A program made the position numbers and the translations under genes. Positions 26,585 to 34,681 of a stretch of 64,000 bases of DNA are shown in pieces. The first letter of the stretch is position 1; the number at the start of each line of letters is the position of its first letter. The DNA is from Polaribacter sp. WD7 (GTDB lineage Bacteria; Bacteroidota; Bacteroidia; Flavobacteriales; Flavobacteriaceae), in contig NZ_QPEJ01000018.1 in assembly GCF_003335085.1 (NCBI RefSeq), forward strand, positions 124,001 through 188,000. Direction: 5' to 3'. The notes under the pieces are model-generated. The model was not told the origin of the DNA. It made no database searches and worked only from the letters and a program-made list of their open reading frames with translations.

Positions 26585-28105
26585 TTATAGGTTCTCTATT
26601 GCATTTTCAATTCGTTTAATAGTTTCTTCTTTACCAATCATAGCAATAATATCAAATAAATGAGGGCCTGCTAGTTTACCTACCAAAGATAAACGAAGAG
26701 GTTGCATTACTTTACCAAAACCAATTTCTTTAGTAGTAATCCATCCTTTAATTTCTTTTTCTGTGTTTTCGGAAGAAAAATTACCAATGTTTTCAATCAC
26801 AGAAATAAGCTCTTTCATCAATTCAGAAGTTGTTTCTTTCCAGTTTTTCTTAGCGGCTTTTGGGTCGTAAGAGGTTGGAGTTTCAAAAAAGAATGAAGAT
26901 AAATTCCAGAAATCAGCAACAAAAATAGCTCTCTCTTTTATTGATGAAACTACTTTTAAAACAAAATTGTAGTCTTTTACAATTTCTTTTTTTGCTAAAA
27001 GTGGAAGAAATAAATCTGTCAATTCTGCATCAGATTTAGACTGCATGTATTGTTGATTGAACCATTTGGTTTTATCTGGGCTAAATTTTGCACCAGATTT
27101 AGACACACGTTTTAAATCGAATGTTTGTACTAATTCTTCTAAAGAAAAGATTTCTTGTTCTGTACCTGGATTCCATCCAAGAAAAGCCAACATGTTTATA
27201 AAAGCATCAGCAAAATACCCATCTTCTTTATATCCGCGAGAAACATCACCTGTAACATCGTTTGTATATTCTAGAGGAAATACAGGAAAACCTAATTTAT
27301 CACCATCTCGTTTGCTTAATTTTCCTTTACCAACGGGTTTTAAAATTAATGGTAAGTGTGCAAATTTTGGAGAATTCCAACCAAAGGCTCTATATAATAA
27401 TGAATGAAGTGGGAGAGAAGGTAACCACTCTTCTCCACGAATTACATGGCTAATTTTCATTAAATGATCGTCTATAATATTTGCTAAATGATAGGTTGGC
27501 ATTCCATCAGATTTAAACAAAATTTTATCATCTAAAGTATTAGTATCAATGGTAATATTACCACGAATTTCATCTTCTAATTTTAAAATTTCGTCTTGTG
27601 GTGTTTTAAAGCGGATGACATATTTATCACCAGTATTAAGTTTTGCTTGTACTTCTTCTTCACTTAAAACTAAAGAATTTACCAAAGTTCCGTCTGCTCT
27701 ATTTTGCCAGTTATATACAAAGGTTTTTCCTTCAGCTTCGTGTTGTTGTCTATAACTAGTCAAATCATCAGAAGAATCAAAAGCGTAATAAGCCCAACCT
27801 GTTTTTAATAAAGTATCTGCATAATTTTTGTATAACTCTTTTCGTTCAGATTGTCTGTACGGACCAAATTTTTCATTTTTTCCAGGACCTTCATCAAAAG
27901 GAATAGCACACCAATCTAAAGCATCTATAATATATTGTTCTGCGTTGGCAACGTAACGTGTTTGGTCTGTGTCTTCTATACGTAACACAAAAGTTCCGTT
28001 ATGTTTTTTTGCAAATAAGTAATTATATAAAGCTGTTCTTACACCACCAATATGTAAAGGTCCTGTAGGACTTGGTGCAAAACGAACACGAACATCAGAT
28101 TTCAT
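26585..28105 (-). CDS. gltX: Glutamate-tRNA ligase
   Basis: Class I synthetase charging tRNA-Glu; 506 residues, normal. The HIGH-like motif is PTGPLHIGGVRTALYNYL near residue 12, and the KMSKS-like motif is GKLSKRDGDKLGFP near residue 265. The C-terminal anticodon-binding region is present. It is transcribed with the exported helical protein downstream. The nearest clear promoter element is 160 bases upstream (28265-28272), giving a long leader that contains an inverted repeat. Confidence 0.98.
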   Translation of the reverse strand: MKSDVRVRFAPSPTGPLHIGGVRTALYNYLFAKKHNGTFVLRIEDTDQTRYVANAEQYIIDALDWCAIPFDEGPGKNEKFGPYRQSERKELYKNYADTLLKTGWAYYAFDSSDDLTSYRQQHEAEGKTFVYNWQNRADGTLVNSLVLSEEEVQAKLNTGDKYVIRFKTPQDEILKLEDEIRGNITIDTNTLDDKILFKSDGMPTYHLANIIDDHLMKISHVIRGEEWLPSLPLHSLLYRAFGWNSPKFAHLPLILKPVGKGKLSKRDGDKLGFPVFPLEYTNDVTGDVSRGYKEDGYFADAFINMLAFLGWNPGTEQEIFSLEELVQTFDLKRVSKSGAKFSPDKTKWFNQQYMQSKSDAELTDLFLPLLAKKEIVKDYNFVLKVVSSIKERAIFVADFWNLSSFFFETPTSYDPKAAKKNWKETTSELMKELISVIENIGNFSSENTEKEIKGWITTKEIGFGKVMQPLRLSLVGKLAGPHLFDIIAMIGKEETIKRIENAIENL

Positions 28106-28149
28106 TATTTTCTTGATTTTTGAATAAGATTTTCTAAAATTTTTTAAAT

Positions 28150-28235
28150 GTCGTTTTGTGCGGAATGAAATGAAGCCGAAAAATCTAACCTTTGTATTTA
28201 ATTATTTTAGATTTCTCCATTTCAGTCGAAATGAC
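28150..28235. repeat. Imperfect palindromic intergenic element
   Basis: Left arm GTCGTTTTG...GAATGAAATG...AAATCTAA and right arm TTAGATTT...CCATTTCAG...CGAAATGAC are imperfect inverted copies, with several mismatches and an insertion. The wording resembles the GTCATTTCGACTGAAATG-type repeats scattered in flavobacterial genomes. It lies in the gltX leader and would form an RNA hairpin there. Confidence 0.55.
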
Positions 28236-28264
28236 AAACAAATTTATTTTAGTTTTTTACGACG

Positions 28265-28272
28265 CAAAGATA
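28265..28272 (-). promoter_or_regulatory. gltX promoter -7 element
   Basis: TATCTTTG on the minus strand matches TAnnTTTG, 160 bases before the gltX start. Confidence 0.5.
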
Positions 28273-28368
28273 CTTTTTCTTAAAAATTATAGCCACGAAT
28301 TCACAAATTATTGCCTGTTATTAGAATGATTTGATAGTTGATTAGAAAACATATGAATCAAAAAACAA

Positions 28369-28395
28369 AAAACCTCACATATTTTGTGAGGTTTT
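28369..28395 (-). terminator. Intrinsic terminator of barrel-protein gene
   Basis: AAAACCTCAC pairs with GTGAGGTTTT across a 7-base loop. On the minus strand the stem is followed by TTTTTTGTTTTTTG, as expected after the gene ending at 28430. Confidence 0.85.
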
Positions 28396-28429
28396 GGTAT
28401 GATTTATTCGTGAATTCGGGGCAATTACT

Positions 28430-29263
28430 CTAAAATTTATGATAAAGACCAATATTAAGAGCTCCTTGTTTAGCTACATTATTTCCAGAAAATGCACCTC
28501 CAAATCCGGCAGTAATACCAAAATTTTCAGAAATTTCTCCAATTGCTTTTAAACCAAAAGCACCAAATTCTTGATCATTTACATATAAACCAGTAAGTAT
28601 ATTTTCTTGAGGTATTACTACATCTCCATTTTTGAAAGAAGAAGAAACATCTAAGAAAGCAATTAACCATACGTGTTTTCCTAATCTGCTTCCTATTTCA
28701 CCTCCAAATCTAAAGTTAGAACTATAATTGTTTGTTCTTAAGTTGGCTCCTAAAAAACCTTGTATATATGTGTCTCCAAAGCTTTTTCCTGCTAATAATA
28801 AAGGAGAGAATGTCCAAGCATCGTACCCTGTTCTAATACCTGAACTAGCATCAAAAGAACTTGTATTTGCTTCGACAGAAAATTGCCCAGAAATTGTCCA
28901 GTCTTTTTGATAAAAATTATGTTTTAAACCCAATTCTATATTGCCAAGTGTACTTTCTGTAGCAGCTGTTGTTGTTGGGTTTAAGTTGGTTGATGTTAAA
29001 TCTCCTGTTTCAATAAGTTTAAAGGGAATATTTACCAGTAAAGACGTTTTATCAGACAAACCATATTCTCCAAAAAATTGTAACGTATTGTCTGTAATTT
29101 CTCTTTCAGTAAGAATCTCTGGGTCTCCAAATAAAGAATTATAATTGGCAATACTTGTAAATGATAATTGTGTATAAAATTTTCCTTTTTCTTGTGTCCA
29201 AGGGCTTTGAGAAAAAGCACTAATAGTAATGAATAGGAACAAAAGTTTTGTTAGATGTTTCAT
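28430..29263 (-). CDS. Outer-membrane beta-barrel protein
   Basis: A 277-residue exported protein: signal peptide residues 1-18 (ending AFSQ), then alternating hydrophobic/polar strands with frequent Gly and aromatic residues (FYTQLSF, NIELGLKHNFY, RFGGEIGSRLG) and a terminal GLYHKF ending in Phe, the classic outer-membrane insertion signal. About 12 strands can be drawn. Similar flavobacterial proteins are labelled transporter-like, in the phenol-degradation MetA family; I would not commit to a substrate. It stands alone with a good terminator. Confidence 0.75.
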   Translation of the reverse strand: MKHLTKLLFLFITISAFSQSPWTQEKGKFYTQLSFTSIANYNSLFGDPEILTEREITDNTLQFFGEYGLSDKTSLLVNIPFKLIETGDLTSTNLNPTTTAATESTLGNIELGLKHNFYQKDWTISGQFSVEANTSSFDASSGIRTGYDAWTFSPLLLAGKSFGDTYIQGFLGANLRTNNYSSNFRFGGEIGSRLGKHVWLIAFLDVSSSFKNGDVVIPQENILTGLYVNDQEFGAFGLKAIGEISENFGITAGFGGAFSGNNVAKQGALNIGLYHKF

Positions 29264-29375
29264 TTTAAATTTTTTATATGAACTTAGTAGCGTTGTTTTT
29301 AAATTACTTACAAAACTGTTTTAACAAAAAATTGAATGATAAAAATTTAAAAAACAGTATTTTTATTAGTTGTTT

Positions 29376-32300
29376 ATGGACGTATTTAAAAACATAGAAA
29401 AAAAACTACATCAGTTTACACAAAAATATTATACAAGTGAGTTGATAAAGGGCACAATTTTATTTCTTTCTTTAGGATGTGTTTACCTCTTTTTTACTCT
29501 TTTTTTAGAATATTTTTTATGGCTTAAACCCTTATCTAGAACAATTTTGTTTTGGGTGTTTGTTTTGGTAGAACTTTTTCTTTTAATTCGTTTTATTGCT
29601 TTTCCTATTTTTAAGCTAATAGGCTTACGAAAAGGCATTTCTTATGAACAAGCGTCTACAATTATTGGAAATCATTTTCCTGAAGTAAAAGACAAACTAC
29701 TAAACGTTTTACAGTTACAACAAAGCAGCAATACATCAGATTTATTATTGGCAAGCATAGCTCAAAAATCAGCACAATTACAACCTATTCCGTTTGCTAA
29801 AGCAGTAGATTTTAAGCAAAATAAAAAATATTTAAAATATGCAATAATTCCTGTTTTTATTTTTATAATATCTTTATTATCAGGATTTTATAAAGATTTA
29901 ACTCAAAGTCTAAAGCGCGTAGTAAATCACGAAAAAGCATATCTTCCGCCAGCGCCTTTTACTATTTCTATAACCAATAAAAGTCTACAAATAATTCAAG
30001 GATCTTCTATAACAATAACTGTAGAAACTATAGGTAATGTTATACCAAGTGAAGCTAAGGTTATCTTTGACAATCAACAATACTATTTACAAAATAAAGA
30101 GAATGGTACTTTTTCTTATACCTTTTCTGATGTGCAAAAACCTATAGATTTTTATATTGATGCTAATGGAGTTGAATCAAAAAACTATCAAATATCAATC
30201 TTAAAAACACCAACTATACAATCGATTTCATTAGATTTAAAATATCCAAAGTACTTAGGTAAAAAAAATGAATCAACTCAAAATTCTAACAATATAAGTG
30301 TACCCGAAGGAACAAAAATAACTTGGAATGTAACTGCGAATCAAACAGATTCTGTTTCATTTACTAACAATAACAATAGTGTTTTTTTTGACTCTGTAAG
30401 TAAAGATCTTTTTAGACACACACAACAAGTACGTAAAGCATTTTATTATCAAATTTCATCTTCTAACAACTATTTAAAAGATTTTGAAAGTTTGCAATTT
30501 TCTGTTGATGTTGTAAAAGATGCTTTTCCTCAAATCTCTGTAAAATCTAACATAGATAGTATTTCTCGTGGAACATCTTTTTTTGCGGGACAAATTTCTG
30601 ATGATTATGGTTTACATAAATTACAACTGGTTTATTATGATGAAAATAATCCAGATGTAAAAGAAATACAAAACATAAAAATTACAAAAGAGAGCATACA
30701 ATCTTTCTTCTATGAATTTCCTAATGGTTTGCGTCTGCAAAAAGGAGTTTCTTATGAGTTCTTTTTTCAAGTTTTTGATAACGATGCTGTTAACGGAAAT
30801 AAAAAAACTACAAGTAAAGTTTTTAATTATAGAAATAAATTAGACGATGAAATAGAAGAGGAGTTGTTACAAGAACAGCGAAACACCATACGTGCTATTG
30901 AAAACTCTATAAGTAAACAACAAAAACAGAAACAGGCCTTACAAGAAGTTCAAAAAGATTTACAAAGTAAGAAAAAAGTAAATTGGAACGATAAAAAGAA
31001 AGTTCAAAAATTTATACAACGCCAAAATCAATACAATCAAATGATGCAACGTCAAACTGACAAGTTGCAAGAAAATTTAGAAGAAAAGAAAGAAGAAACA
31101 GAGTCTCTTCAAAATAAAAAAGAAGCGTTACAGAAAAGAATTCAGGAATTAAAAAAGTTACAAAAGCAACAAAAGCTGTTGGATGAAATTCAAAAAATGG
31201 CAGAAAAACTGAATAAAGATGATTTGCTAAAAAAAGCTAAAGAATTAGCACAACAAAATAAACAACAAGAGCGCAGTTTAGAACGTGTTTTAGAACTTAC
31301 TAAACGTTTTTATGTAGAACAAAAAGCAATGCAAATTGCCAATAAAATAGATAAGCTGTCTAAAAAACAAGATGATTTAGCTAAAGAAGAGAAAGACAAT
31401 CTAGACGCTCAAAAAAACATAAAAAAAGAATTTAATCAAATAAAAGAAGAGTTAAAAGAACTAGATAAAGACAATGAAAAATTAAAAAAACCTATGGAGC
31501 TTCCTGATGTAGAGGAAGAAAAAGAGAACGTAGATGATCAGTTAAAAAAATCGGAAGAGAATTTAACTGAAAAAAAATCATCAGAAGCCAAAAAAAGTCA
31601 ACAAAAATCTTCTAGTCAAATGCAAAAAATGAGTGCTAAAATGCAACAACAAATGCTAGAAATGGAAGGAGAATCTATGCAAGAAAATATGGATGATTTG
31701 CGAAAAATACTTGAAAACTTGGTTACATTTTCTTTTCAACAAGAAAACCTTATGCAAAAGTTTAGCAATATATCTACATCGCATCCAGATTTTGGTAAAG
31801 ATTTAAAAAACCAAAATCAATTAAAAACATATTTTGAGCACATAGATGATAGTTTGTACGTTTTATCTCTACGGGTACCCAAAATTTCAACCAAAATTAA
31901 AGATGATCTTTCTACTGTTCACTATAATTTAGACCAGTCTTTAGAAAATTTCTCAGAAAATAGGTTCACAAACGGAGTATCTAATCAACGCTATGTAATG
32001 ACCGCAACAAATAATCTTTCAGATTATCTAAGTAACATCTTAAATAGTATGCAAAATGCGATGTCTATGAAAATGGGAAAAGGAAAAAAGGGTAGTGGAA
32101 GTGGCTTTAGTTTACCTGACTTGATTAAAAAACAAGAAGGATTGTCCAAGAAGATGAAAAAAGGTATTGAAAAGGGGAAAGGGAAAGAAGGCAAACAAGC
32201 AGGAAAAATGGGTAAACCAGGAGAAACAGGAGAGCAAGGGAAACAAGGTGAAGGAGGGAAACAAGGAAATAATGGAAAGCAAAATGGATCTGGAGAAGGA

Positions 32301-32738
32301 GGTTTAAATGATGATCTTGATGGTGAGTTATATCAAATCTACAAAGAACAAAGTCTATTACGCCAACAATTACAAGAACAAATTAGGCAATCTGAAAACG
32401 GTGGTAGTGGTGTAAATTCTAAAGCTAGAAAAGCCTTAAAAAAAATGGAAGATTTAGAAAATGAAATCTTAGAAAAAGGTTTTAATGCTTCAACATTACA
32501 AAAAATGCAAAATTTAAATTATGAATTACTTAAATTAGACAAAGCAGCTTTAGAACAAGGAAAAGATAAAAAACGAAAATCTAATACCAACAAAAAAGAT
32601 TTTGAAAGAATAAAAGCAAAAGCATTAAAGTTTAAAAAACAGTTTTATAATCAAACAGAGATATTAAACAGACAATCATTACCTTTGCAGCAAAATTATA
32701 AACTTAAAGTTAGAGCTTATTTTTCTAACAAAGTATAG
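29376..32738 (+). CDS. Giant DUF4175 coiled-coil membrane protein
   Basis: About 1,120 residues. Three membrane segments lie near residues 22-46, 49-72 and 147-166; then two or more beta-rich domains (residues 180-480), a Lys/Glu/Gln-rich coiled coil (about 485-770), a Met/Gln-rich helix, a collagen-like Gly-rich low-complexity patch (about 930-980) and a basic C-terminal helix. The layout matches the DUF4175 family of Bacteroidota, whose function is not established. I start at the ATG at 29376; a TTG at 29370 is less likely. It heads a co-directional block that includes ybeY and mnmG. Confidence 0.85.
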   Translation: MDVFKNIEKKLHQFTQKYYTSELIKGTILFLSLGCVYLFFTLFLEYFLWLKPLSRTILFWVFVLVELFLLIRFIAFPIFKLIGLRKGISYEQASTIIGNHFPEVKDKLLNVLQLQQSSNTSDLLLASIAQKSAQLQPIPFAKAVDFKQNKKYLKYAIIPVFIFIISLLSGFYKDLTQSLKRVVNHEKAYLPPAPFTISITNKSLQIIQGSSITITVETIGNVIPSEAKVIFDNQQYYLQNKENGTFSYTFSDVQKPIDFYIDANGVESKNYQISILKTPTIQSISLDLKYPKYLGKKNESTQNSNNISVPEGTKITWNVTANQTDSVSFTNNNNSVFFDSVSKDLFRHTQQVRKAFYYQISSSNNYLKDFESLQFSVDVVKDAFPQISVKSNIDSISRGTSFFAGQISDDYGLHKLQLVYYDENNPDVKEIQNIKITKESIQSFFYEFPNGLRLQKGVSYEFFFQVFDNDAVNGNKKTTSKVFNYRNKLDDEIEEELLQEQRNTIRAIENSISKQQKQKQALQEVQKDLQSKKKVNWNDKKKVQKFIQRQNQYNQMMQRQTDKLQENLEEKKEETESLQNKKEALQKRIQELKKLQKQQKLLDEIQKMAEKLNKDDLLKKAKELAQQNKQQERSLERVLELTKRFYVEQKAMQIANKIDKLSKKQDDLAKEEKDNLDAQKNIKKEFNQIKEELKELDKDNEKLKKPMELPDVEEEKENVDDQLKKSEENLTEKKSSEAKKSQQKSSSQMQKMSAKMQQQMLEMEGESMQENMDDLRKILENLVTFSFQQENLMQKFSNISTSHPDFGKDLKNQNQLKTYFEHIDDSLYVLSLRVPKISTKIKDDLSTVHYNLDQSLENFSENRFTNGVSNQRYVMTATNNLSDYLSNILNSMQNAMSMKMGKGKKGSGSGFSLPDLIKKQEGLSKKMKKGIEKGKGKEGKQAGKMGKPGETGEQGKQGEGGKQGNNGKQNGSGEGGLNDDLDGELYQIYKEQSLLRQQLQEQIRQSENGGSGVNSKARKALKKMEDLENEILEKGFNASTLQKMQNLNYELLKLDKAALEQGKDKKRKSNTNKKDFERIKAKALKFKKQFYNQTEILNRQSLPLQQNYKLKVRAYFSNKV

Positions 32739-32754
32739 AAAATACCATTTAATT

Positions 32755-34224
32755 ATGAAAAAGTTTAGCATCATTATTGCTTTTTTATGTTCAAATTTTA
32801 TTCACGCAAATCTAAACTTAGAAAATGATATTGTGCTTCCAAAAAGTAATAAAACACTACGCACTTTTTCTGGAGACTTACTTAATAATGAATCTTTTCA
32901 TCTAATTTTTACAAAAAACAAAATATCCAAGAAGTATGAAGTTTTTTCATTTTTGTTTGATGGAAATACTGTAGTTGCTTTACCAATTTTTACAAGTGAA
33001 ACAGATGTTAATATTGTTTCTTTTCACCAAAATAAAGAAATGTTAACGTTATTATTAAGTTATAAACTCAAAAATAAATCCTTTTTAAAAAAGATTGATT
33101 TCAACCTTTACAAGAACTCAATACAAAAGTCAGACCCCTTGGTTCATGATGATTTTCTAACTTCAGTTCGCTTAAATAATCGTTCTATTTTAGTATACAA
33201 AAATGATAATAATTACATAGAAATTGCAGATTTTATATCCTCACTAAAACCTGTTTTAAAAAGATATACATTCATTTCCCCAAAAGATAGTGTTAAAGTT
33301 TTTTTTAAAGATAAATCTGTTTCTTCTATAAATACAAATGAGTTTGTACCTAATGGAGCTGTCAATGATGTAAGACTTTATTTTAAAGATAATAAATTAT
33401 TTTTTACCAGAGATTCAGAAGAGCCTTTAAAATTTAATATCATTGGTTTTGATATCAATAGTAAAAAAACCAATACTACAGAATTGTTAATTTTTAATTT
33501 GAACAGTAATTTATTGTCTCCACAGTTATCTGTTTTTAACAATCAAAATAATCAAAAGTATAGAAAAGCAACCTCTTATGTAATTGATAATAAGTTGTTT
33601 CAACTTGCTTTATCAAAAAGTGAAGGTTATATAAAAATACACGATATTAATACAAATACAACAGTAAATAATTTTCCTCTAGATGAAAGTTTGTCAAAAT
33701 ATATAAAAAATAATGACGAATTTATTGGTCTACCTAAATTCTTGAAAAACGCATCAAAGAATAAGTACAATGCAACTCTTACTGTTAATAAAACAACTAC
33801 AGATAAATTACGATTAAGAATAGATTATGTAGATGTAACCTATAATTATAATTATAATTTGTGGTATCATCATCAATTTATCCATCAACAATTCCACAAT
33901 CAATTTATCCAACAAAATATACAAAGAAGTATTCCTAGTGGCTTTGGACCTAATTTTATGGATGATGAAGCTTTTTTAAGTGCAACAGTATTAAAACAAA
34001 AAAGATTCTTTGAGGTGGTTTTGGATGTAGACTGTAATTTATTGGAAGAAGATTTACCCGATTCTTTTTATCAAGAAATCGATAAAGAAATGTACATAGA
34101 TAATTTAGAGGGTAACCTTAAGTTTAAGTTTGAATCTAGTTGTTTTTTAAAAAATAATTTTAGATACATAGCCTATAATATTAAAGACAAAAACTTTGTA
34201 ATTCATAACATATCTATAAAATAA
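32755..34224 (+). CDS. Exported hypothetical protein with His/Gln patch
   Basis: A 489-residue protein with a signal peptide (residues 1-19, ending IHAN) and a beta-rich body resembling WD- or Kelch-style repeats of about 50-60 residues (VFSFLFDGNTVVALPIF, FLTSVRLNNRSILVY), though no family is certain. Near residues 365-390 it has an aromatic/His/Gln patch (YNYNLWYHHQF, then IHQQFHNQFIQQN), unusual for its neighbours. It follows the DUF4175 gene by 16 bases, and its stop overlaps the ybeY start by one base. Function unknown; periplasmic or surface location expected. Confidence 0.75.
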   Translation: MKKFSIIIAFLCSNFIHANLNLENDIVLPKSNKTLRTFSGDLLNNESFHLIFTKNKISKKYEVFSFLFDGNTVVALPIFTSETDVNIVSFHQNKEMLTLLLSYKLKNKSFLKKIDFNLYKNSIQKSDPLVHDDFLTSVRLNNRSILVYKNDNNYIEIADFISSLKPVLKRYTFISPKDSVKVFFKDKSVSSINTNEFVPNGAVNDVRLYFKDNKLFFTRDSEEPLKFNIIGFDINSKKTNTTELLIFNLNSNLLSPQLSVFNNQNNQKYRKATSYVIDNKLFQLALSKSEGYIKIHDINTNTTVNNFPLDESLSKYIKNNDEFIGLPKFLKNASKNKYNATLTVNKTTTDKLRLRIDYVDVTYNYNYNLWYHHQFIHQQFHNQFIQQNIQRSIPSGFGPNFMDDEAFLSATVLKQKRFFEVVLDVDCNLLEEDLPDSFYQEIDKEMYIDNLEGNLKFKFESSCFLKNNFRYIAYNIKDKNFVIHNISIK

Positions 34225-34649
34225 TGATTCTTTTTAACTACGAAACAAACTTTGTCTTAGAAGAAGAAAACAATTTTATGTTATGGATAAATGATGTGGT
34301 CATAGAAAATGGTTATGATATAGGTGAAATCAATTATATTTTTTGTGATGACAAATATCTTCATAAATTAAATGTTGAATTTTTACAACATGATACCTTA
34401 ACTGATATTATTAGTTTTGATAATACTGTGGGTAAATTAATTAGCGGAGATATATTTATATCTGTAGAAAGAGTTAAAGAAAACGCAAAAGATTTTAATG
34501 TAACTTTTATAGAAGAACTGTCAAGAGTTATGATTCATGGTGTTTTGCATTATATGGGTTTTAAAGATAAAACATCCTTAGAAAAAAAAGCTATGCGTAA
34601 TGCAGAAGATAACGCTTTATCGAGTCTTAATAAATTGATTAACAATTAA
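34224..34649 (+). CDS. ybeY: rRNA maturation endoribonuclease YbeY
   Basis: Zinc-dependent endoribonuclease for 16S rRNA 3'-end maturation and ribosome quality control; 141 residues. The metal motif region reads IHGVLHYMGFKD near residue 109. The first two His ligands are there; the third position, His in Proteobacteria, is Asp after Lys, which is the usual Bacteroidota form. TAATG overlap joins it to the preceding gene, so it is translationally coupled. Confidence 0.94.
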   Translation: MILFNYETNFVLEEENNFMLWINDVVIENGYDIGEINYIFCDDKYLHKLNVEFLQHDTLTDIISFDNTVGKLISGDIFISVERVKENAKDFNVTFIEELSRVMIHGVLHYMGFKDKTSLEKKAMRNAEDNALSSLNKLINN

Positions 34650-34659
34650 TTAAATATAA

Positions 34660-34675
34660 AGTTTCACGTGGAACT
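34660..34675. other. parS-like ParB binding site 1
   Basis: AGTTTCACGTGGAACT. The 14-base core GTTTCACGTGGAAC is identical to the core of the canonical ParB site (TGTTTCACGTGGAACA form); only the outermost base on each side differs. It lies in the 32-base gap between ybeY and mnmG. Confidence 0.75.
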
Positions 34676-34681
34676 ATTAAA

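Larger units (their letters stand above)
28106..28429. other. Intergenic region with inverted repeat and terminator
   Basis: 324 bases without a gene. It holds an imperfect palindromic element (28150-28235), the gltX promoter element (28265-28272) and the terminator of the next gene (28369-28395). The remaining part shows nothing else I can name. Confidence 0.6.
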
